Shown here: positions 58,981 through 64,000 of the stretch, piece by piece
Numbering within the stretch: position 1 is the first letter of the stretch
Layout: each line of letters starts with the position of its first letter
Origin: Bacteroidales bacterium UBA4814
Lineage (GTDB): Bacteria; Bacteroidota; Bacteroidia; Bacteroidales; UBA7960
Assembly: GCA_002402465.1 (NCBI GenBank)
Contig: DHFW01000004.1
Coordinates: 1-64,000, forward strand
Direction: 5' to 3'
Length of the DNA: 64,000 nucleotides
Notes under the pieces: model-generated
Told to the model about the DNA's origin: nothing
The model's input: the letters and a program-made list of their open reading frames with translations, nothing else
Databases searched by the model: none
Made by a program: the position numbers and the translations under genes

Positions 58981-60003
58981 ATGAAAACTTTTTCAAACAT
59001 CACCTTAGCAGTTATTCTTACTGCGGCTTCCATTTCAGTATCCGCACAGACTCGTTTTGTTATTCAAAATGGAGAAAATTCTCAGGTATTCGGCACTTTC
59101 GCGGCTGCATTGGCTGCCACGCAAGCCGGTGACACCCTGTATTTGCCAGCTGGCACCTTCAGCATTGGCACCATTTACATTGATCACAAACTTACTCTGT
59201 TAGGCGTGGGGCATTATCCCGAATATACAGCAGCTGCCGGCATAACCTGGCTTAATGGCTCCATTTACCTGAGAACCGGAGCAGACTACAGCTTGTTGCA
59301 AGGGTTCTACCTTACCGGAGATATTCGGCTTGGCACTAACGCTGCAACCCAGAACGTCAGCAACATCACAATAAGCCGTTGCAATGTGGGCAATATTCAG
59401 CTATATGCTTCAGTACCAGCAACGGCGGAGCAAATATTGATTTCAGAAAACGTAATCAGGGGAGACATTGCCGGAGGAAACGCCCAAAACGTACTCATTG
59501 AGAAAAACCTCTTAAACAACATACACAGCTTTAACAACAATGTTCTAATTACCAACAACATCGTTTTCAAACCCACCGGTGACACTTTTCAAAGTCTCTT
59601 TTCCTGCCTTATACAGAACAATATAATACTGCATAATGGAAGCTACTTTTTATGGAACAGCCATTCCAATGTTTTTCTGAATAATCTTTTTGTAAGCAAT
59701 TTCTCTGTTCCATCCACCAGCTCAGGTTCTGGAAACATTGTGAATCAGCCTCTCGTCACTATTTTTGAAAACTTCACCGGAACCACCTTCGGGTATGAAT
59801 TCGACTTCCACCTTCAGGAAACCAGCCCCGGAAAGAATGCCGCCACAGATGGCAACGATATAGGAATCTACGGCACCGTGATTCCTTATAAAGAGGGTGC
59901 TGTTCCGTTTAATCCGAACATAACCTTCCAGCAGATTTCGACCATTACCAACGAGGAAGGGAATATTGAAGTAGAAGTGAATGTTTCGGCCCAGGAACGC
60001 TAA
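58981..60003 (+). CDS. Secreted beta-helix-like protein, paralog 3 of 3
   Basis: A 340-residue third paralog. Signal peptide: FSNITLAVILTAASISVSAQ. It shares AALAATQAGDTLYLPAGTFSIGTIYIDHKLTLLGVGHYPE (in parts) and DIGIYGTVIPYKEGAVPFNPN with the other two and ends SAQER. An NISRCNVGNIQ block is also found in paralog 1. The central turns carry NNNVLITNNIVF-type repeats. As with the others, no enzyme motif, anchor or sorting domain is visible. The 797-residue T9SS cargo gene follows after 11 nt. Confidence 0.8.
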   Translation: MKTFSNITLAVILTAASISVSAQTRFVIQNGENSQVFGTFAAALAATQAGDTLYLPAGTFSIGTIYIDHKLTLLGVGHYPEYTAAAGITWLNGSIYLRTGADYSLLQGFYLTGDIRLGTNAATQNVSNITISRCNVGNIQLYASVPATAEQILISENVIRGDIAGGNAQNVLIEKNLLNNIHSFNNNVLITNNIVFKPTGDTFQSLFSCLIQNNIILHNGSYFLWNSHSNVFLNNLFVSNFSVPSTSSGSGNIVNQPLVTIFENFTGTTFGYEFDFHLQETSPGKNAATDGNDIGIYGTVIPYKEGAVPFNPNITFQQISTITNEEGNIEVEVNVSAQER

Positions 60004-60014
60004 AATCACTGGCT

Positions 60015-62408
60015 ATGAAAAAACTATTTTCCGTAATATTTTTACTCACGGCCTTGTCGCTCAGTGCTCAAACGGCGTTGATTGATCGCTATGAGTATTG
60101 GTTCAACCAGCAGGTCGATGCCAGGGTTACCGTAAACCTGGCGCCTGTTCAGCAGGCCGGGGTGCAGTTTTCACTGAGTACCGCCGAATTGCCCGAGGGT
60201 TTGAACAGCTTCACCATTCGCTTTCGCGATACCGAAGGCTCATGGTCGGCTCCCCTCACCCGCTTTTTTGTAAAAACGCCTGTGATTGAGAGTGGTGGAA
60301 CCCAGCATCAAATTGTGGCTTGGGAATACCATTTCAATCAACAAGAAATGGTATTTCAAAATCTAACACCAGCCGCTTCGATAACCATCGAACAAATGAT
60401 CAGCGCCGCTGCATTACCCGATGGGCTTAATACCATATCCATGCGGTTTAAGGACAACACGGGCGCCTGGTCGTCGATGCTCACCCGCTTTTTTGTAAAA
60501 ATGCCAAAAGCACAAAATGGAGGAGAAGAAAAACAAATCGTCGGTTACGAATACCGTTTCAACCAGGGCGAAACCATATGGCAAGGAGTTACTCCGGGAA
60601 CTACCGTAAACATTAGTGAAATTTACGATGTGCAAGGGTTGCCTGATGGACTTAACACTTTTTCCATAAGGTTTAAAGATGACGCCGGGGCCTGGTCGTC
60701 GATGCTCAGCCGCTTTTTTGTTAAGATGCCGGCGATTGAACAGCAGGGAGAAACTGTCGCAATAAGCGCATACCAGGTTTGGTTCAACAATGATTCTGCT
60801 TCCCTGCAGGAAACCAGCGTTACCGACCAAACCACTTACAGCCTGGTCCAGACCCTTGATGCCAGCACATTACCCGACGGCCTTAACACGGTCAGCATCC
60901 GGTTCAGGGATAACCGCGGGCATTGGAGCAGCGCCCTGAGCCGCTTCTTTGTGAAGCTCCCCACAATGCAAGGCACTGAAAACAATCTGATGACCGCTTA
61001 TGAATACTGGCTCGAAGATGCCGAAGGCAACCTTTTCAACGAACTGGGAACAGAAGGCCGTACCCTGGTAGAACTGGATGAGCCCGAGAATCCACTTTTA
61101 CTCGAACTTAACCTCGACCTGCGCAGAATACCGCATGGCGATTATTTCCTGATGTTTCGCTTTCTCGACACCAGGGGCTTTTGGAGCAGCGTGCTGACCA
61201 GCGAAATTGAGAAAAATGCCCAGCCATTTGCCTATTTCGAAACGGAGCAAACCACATTTTGCGGATCGGGCCTGATTACCCTGAGCAACTTCAGCGTTGA
61301 CGCCGACCAGTTTGCCTGGAGTATCAACGGAGAATTAGTCAGCAGCGAGACAGAGCTGGTCGATTTTCCGCTCAGTGAACCGGGCCTTTACAGCGTTTCG
61401 CTCACGGCTACCTGGTCTGAAACCGGCGAATCCCACACCTACACCATCGATAACCTTTTCGAAGTGTATGCGCTTCCGGAAGTACAAATTCAGATTGAAG
61501 GCGAACTTGAATTTTGTCAGGGTGGTTCGGTAGTCTTGTCGTCGAGCCTGGCAGGCGTCTATCTTTGGACCACAGGTGAAACCACGGCACAGATAACCGT
61601 TGCGGAAACAGGCAGCTATGGATTGCAATTTACCGATGCCAACCAATGCACCGTGGAGGTGCCCGAAGTAAGCATCACAGTGTTTGAGTTGCCCAATGCG
61701 CAGGTACTTTTGCCTGAAAATGAGCCATGGTGCGATGGGGATGAGATAGTCATCCTGGCCTATTCTGATGGCAGCAACAACAGCTACCTGTGGTCAACCG
61801 GTGAAACCACACCAGAGATCACGGTAAACCAATCGGGCAGTTTCTGGGTGCAGGTAACCGATCCAAACCAGTGCACTGCGCAAAGCGAAACCGCCGAGGT
61901 GGTTTTTCATCCCCTGCCTGAGCCAACGTTCTCGTTTGAAGTGAACAACTACCTGGTAAGTTTCAGCAATACAAGCCAAGGGGCAGTGAGCTATAACTGG
62001 GACTTTGGCGATGGCTCTCATTCCATTGAAGCCAACCCCCAGCATCAATACAGTTCGGCCGGGGCATTCACCATTTGCCTCACCGCTAATTCAGAAGCAG
62101 GCTGCGAAGAAACCAATTGCCAAAGCATGAGCATTACCGTAGGCATTAATCAGCCTTCAATGCTTGGCGCCGAAAAAGTTTACCCTGTTCCATTCGACTA
62201 TTATCTCAATATAAGCCTGCCCGACGGGCACCAGTGGCAGGTGGTACAGGTAATTTCCCTTTCGGGAAAGGTGATTAAGCGCATGGAAGCGCCACAAGGC
62301 GAAGGATTGCTGTATCTGCCTACGGGGCAATGGGAACCTGGTATTTACCTGATACTATTAACTTCGCAGGCCGGGGAGAAACTAACATTAAAAGCAATAA
62401 AATACTGA
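60015..62408 (+). CDS. Large T9SS-targeted surface protein with EYWFNQ repeats, Ig-like and PKD domains
   Basis: A 797-residue secreted protein. After the signal peptide (LFSVIFLLTALSLSAQ) come four clear repeats and a fifth, diverged one (about residues 22-395). Each unit has a Y-E-Y-W/H-F-N-Q start, a middle LPDGLN segment, and an end like RFKDNTGAWSSMLTRFFVK. Next are Ig-like modules with CQGG and YLWSTGETT motifs (about 480-640), a PKD-like domain (YNWDFGDGSHS, about 640-705), and a T9SS type A C-terminal sorting domain (VYPVPFDYYLNIS, VISLSGKVIKRME, GIYLILL). PorU/PorV, encoded 34-42 kb upstream, would export and anchor it. It is the last gene of the four-gene group; a terminator follows. 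Function is unknown; an adhesin or scaffold role is inferred. Confidence 0.85.
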   Translation: MKKLFSVIFLLTALSLSAQTALIDRYEYWFNQQVDARVTVNLAPVQQAGVQFSLSTAELPEGLNSFTIRFRDTEGSWSAPLTRFFVKTPVIESGGTQHQIVAWEYHFNQQEMVFQNLTPAASITIEQMISAAALPDGLNTISMRFKDNTGAWSSMLTRFFVKMPKAQNGGEEKQIVGYEYRFNQGETIWQGVTPGTTVNISEIYDVQGLPDGLNTFSIRFKDDAGAWSSMLSRFFVKMPAIEQQGETVAISAYQVWFNNDSASLQETSVTDQTTYSLVQTLDASTLPDGLNTVSIRFRDNRGHWSSALSRFFVKLPTMQGTENNLMTAYEYWLEDAEGNLFNELGTEGRTLVELDEPENPLLLELNLDLRRIPHGDYFLMFRFLDTRGFWSSVLTSEIEKNAQPFAYFETEQTTFCGSGLITLSNFSVDADQFAWSINGELVSSETELVDFPLSEPGLYSVSLTATWSETGESHTYTIDNLFEVYALPEVQIQIEGELEFCQGGSVVLSSSLAGVYLWTTGETTAQITVAETGSYGLQFTDANQCTVEVPEVSITVFELPNAQVLLPENEPWCDGDEIVILAYSDGSNNSYLWSTGETTPEITVNQSGSFWVQVTDPNQCTAQSETAEVVFHPLPEPTFSFEVNNYLVSFSNTSQGAVSYNWDFGDGSHSIEANPQHQYSSAGAFTICLTANSEAGCEETNCQSMSITVGINQPSMLGAEKVYPVPFDYYLNISLPDGHQWQVVQVISLSGKVIKRMEAPQGEGLLYLPTGQWEPGIYLILLTSQAGEKLTLKAIKY

Positions 62409-62425
62409 TCATTAACTCATTGACA

Positions 62426-62455
62426 AAAAGCCGGGGTGATACTCCGGCTTTTTTT
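62426..62455 (+). terminator. Intrinsic terminator after the surface protein operon
   Basis: AAAAGCCGG at 62426-62434 pairs with CCGGCTTTT at 62444-62452, followed by further T residues. It lies 18 nt after the stop codon. Confidence 0.82.
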
Positions 62456-62485
62456 GCGAAAAATCAGCATGTTTTTTTACATTTG
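62453..62485 (+). promoter_or_regulatory. Bacteroidota-type promoter of the PAS histidine kinase gene
   Basis: TTTG at 62453-62456 and TACATTTG at 62478-62485, both exact, with 21 nt spacing. The -33 box overlaps the T-run of the preceding terminator. Confidence 0.48.
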
Positions 62486-62509
62486 TCTGCACACTACCAA
62501 GGCCAACCC

Positions 62510-63610
62510 ATGTTTAAGCCCTCCATCCGTTACCAGCCCGAAAAAATTCGCCGACAGGCAACCGACATCATGCAGAGTCCTTATTTCCCGCAACTGCTGG
62601 AAGATGTTCCTGTGGTGCTGCTTATCATTAACGATGCAAGGCAGGTGGTGTATGTAAACAAAGACCTGCTGGCCGAAGCAGGTGCGAAAACCAGGGAGGC
62701 GATTCTTGGTATACGTCCGGGCGAATGCCTGGAGTGCGTTCATGCATTGGAGGGAAAATATGGCTGCGGGTCGACGGCCTACTGTAGAGTCTGCGGATTG
62801 GCCAATACGGTAGAACTGAGTGAGGGTGGGCAAAACGGGATGGGCGAATGCGTAATTGCCCTGAAAGATGGAGAGTCATTAACGCTCAAAGTTCACACTA
62901 AGCCCTTCAGGTATGGGGAGGAAAATTTTGTATTTGTGGCCATTGAAGACATCAGCGACCGCAAAGCCCGTATGATGCTCGAAAGCATTTTTCTGCACGA
63001 CCTGAAAAACACCTCGGCCATACTCTCGGGCTTGCAGGAAGTGTATGAAGAATTGGATGCTGAAGAAACCAAAAGGATACTGAAAGATGTATCCGTAAGA
63101 ATTGACGAGGAGATACAAGCCTACCAACTGATTACCTCGGCCGAAAACAAGGAGTTATTGGTCAGACCGGCGCCGGTTCAGCTCGATGAACTCATCAGCG
63201 AAATTATTACCTCGCTGCAATTCCAGCAAAGGTTCAGGCAAAAACAAATCAGGTATGCTGCCTGTGGAAAAGTGCTTCGCACCGACAAAACCCTTTTGCG
63301 GCAGGTACTGATAAACATGCTGAAAAACGCCCTTGAGGCTGGCCCGGAGCAAGATACCGTAGAGATTGGATGCCATAGTAATGACCAAGACAAAGCCATA
63401 AGCATTTTCGTGAAAAACCAGCAAGTCATGCCCCTGCAAGTGAAATTGCAAATCTTTCAAAAATCTTTCTCCACCAAAGGCCGGGGCCGGGGCTGGGGTA
63501 CCTACAGCATTAAGCTGCTTACCGAAAAATACCTAAAAGGCAAGGCAGACTTTATTTCAGACAATAAGGTTGGAACAATATTTTCAATTATCTTACCCGA
63601 CAAGCAATAA
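62510..63610 (+). CDS. PAS domain sensor histidine kinase with cysteine cluster
   Basis: A 366-residue cytoplasmic sensor kinase without transmembrane segments. A PAS domain (about 30-150) starts PVVLLIINDARQVVYVNKDL and holds a cysteine cluster, C73, C76, C86, C92 and C95 (GECLECVHALEGKYGCGSTAYCRVCG). This pattern suggests a metal, Fe-S or heme/thiol sensor. The H-box FLHDLKNTSAILSG has phospho-acceptor H163, the N-box is INMLKNALEAG, and the C-terminal ATPase part ends with FSTKGRGRGWGTYSIKLLTEKYL. The usual D-x-G-x-G box is replaced by a VKNQQVMP segment. The ATG at 62510 begins the family start; no response regulator gene is seen in the window. Confidence 0.82.
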   Translation: MFKPSIRYQPEKIRRQATDIMQSPYFPQLLEDVPVVLLIINDARQVVYVNKDLLAEAGAKTREAILGIRPGECLECVHALEGKYGCGSTAYCRVCGLANTVELSEGGQNGMGECVIALKDGESLTLKVHTKPFRYGEENFVFVAIEDISDRKARMMLESIFLHDLKNTSAILSGLQEVYEELDAEETKRILKDVSVRIDEEIQAYQLITSAENKELLVRPAPVQLDELISEIITSLQFQQRFRQKQIRYAACGKVLRTDKTLLRQVLINMLKNALEAGPEQDTVEIGCHSNDQDKAISIFVKNQQVMPLQVKLQIFQKSFSTKGRGRGWGTYSIKLLTEKYLKGKADFISDNKVGTIFSIILPDKQ

Positions 63611-63853
63611 CATTGCTCACCCTGGTTCGTAAACATTTTTTCCGGAATATTTAATTTGCCAGCAGCATTTCCTTTGAAATAGTTAGGACTTTGCTGCCAA
63701 TTCCCGAATTTTTATTACTTTAGAAAACGGTTTCCCAAAAATTTGGCATCGATCACAAAGTTGTCTGTTGATTTTTCCTTTTATAGAGAATCATTCTTGG
63801 ACAGATACAATATAGCCCTATTTATCAGTTTATTAACCAAAAATGCCAAACCT

Positions 63854-64000
63854 ATGAAGAACGATCTGAAAAACCTGGGGAACCCCATTCCCATGCACAG
63901 ATTTACCGTGCTAATTTATGCCATCCTGGCCGGATTTCTGTTTTTCTCATGCGGACCCAGCAAGGAAGAAAAGGCCAAAATGGAGAAATTAAAGGAAGTG
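63854..64000 (+). CDS. Partial lipoprotein gene cut by the window edge
   Basis: An open frame from the ATG at 63854 runs to the window end without stop: 49 residues. A charged N-terminus leads to a hydrophobic segment and a lipobox GFLFFSC, then KEEKAKMEKLKE, a charged helix. It is predicted to be an exported lipoprotein, N-terminal part only, with no family assignment possible. An upstream ATG at 63843 is closed by an immediate stop. Confidence 0.55.
   Translation, partial: MKNDLKNLGNPIPMHRFTVLIYAILAGFLFFSCGPSKEEKAKMEKLKEV

Noticed and set aside
1..64000. CRISPR arrays, tRNA/rRNA genes, prophage and transposases
   Set aside because: No spaced direct repeats, cloverleaf-like sequences, rRNA-like conserved stretches, integrase, transposase or phage structural genes were seen while reading the window; a covariance-model and profile search would be decisive.

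Overview
The window is a chromosomal segment from a member of the Bacteroidota, probably a Bacteroidales/Marinilabiliales-like marine or anaerobic lineage. Several features point there: a type IX secretion (T9SS) and gliding gene block (porV, porU, a porP/sprF-like gene, gldJ); a large surface protein with a T9SS C-terminal sorting domain; the phylum-typical promoter motif (TTTG, about 19 nt, TAnnTTTG) in front of many genes; a near absence of Shine-Dalgarno sequences; and TamL and ExbBD/TonB envelope genes. Ferredoxin-linked 2-oxoacid oxidoreductase genes hint at anaerobic metabolism. No rRNA, tRNA, CRISPR array, prophage or intact insertion sequence was seen.

Layout. 0-3.1 kb: a lower-GC trio of redox enzymes (aldo/keto reductase, luciferase-like flavin oxidoreductase, DsbA/FrnE-like protein), followed by a GC-rich non-coding patch. 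3.4-20.7 kb: housekeeping genes (arginine decarboxylase-like enzyme, ftsK-lolA, a LysM/periplasmic-binding lipoprotein candidate with guaA, YggS, a P-loop kinase paired with dCMP deaminase, an asparaginase-family hydrolase, an OmpH-like protein, recQ, kdsD, a CMD-family protein, lptB, ispF). 20.7-28.8 kb: the T9SS/gliding block, with divergent arms porU-porV (minus) and porP-like-gldJ (plus), then murF. 30.3-35.5 kb: a compact operon of a sodium:solute symporter, a class III CoA-transferase and a two-gene 2-oxoacid:ferredoxin oxidoreductase; three of its genes carry strong Shine-Dalgarno sequences. 35.5-55.4 kb: SirB1-like protein, nucleoside phosphorylase, cinA, a decayed DUF4397 gene, fbp, mfd, glmM, tamL, a RecD-like helicase, a GH13 enzyme, a DUF4168 protein, and an exbB-exbD-tonB-folC operon. 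55.6-62.4 kb: gapA, then an operon of three paralogous secreted beta-helix-like proteins and a 797-residue repeat protein with a T9SS sorting domain. 62.5-64 kb: a PAS histidine kinase with a cysteine cluster and the start of a lipoprotein gene cut by the window edge.

Working together: PorV/PorU and GldJ belong to the machinery that would export and anchor the large repeat protein. LptB, KdsD, GlmM, MurF, LolA, TamL and ExbBD/TonB make and energise the envelope. The least explained parts are the three-paralog/T9SS cargo operon and the symporter/CoA-transferase/oxidoreductase operon. All function calls come from reading motifs and recalled family knowledge; no database search was run.
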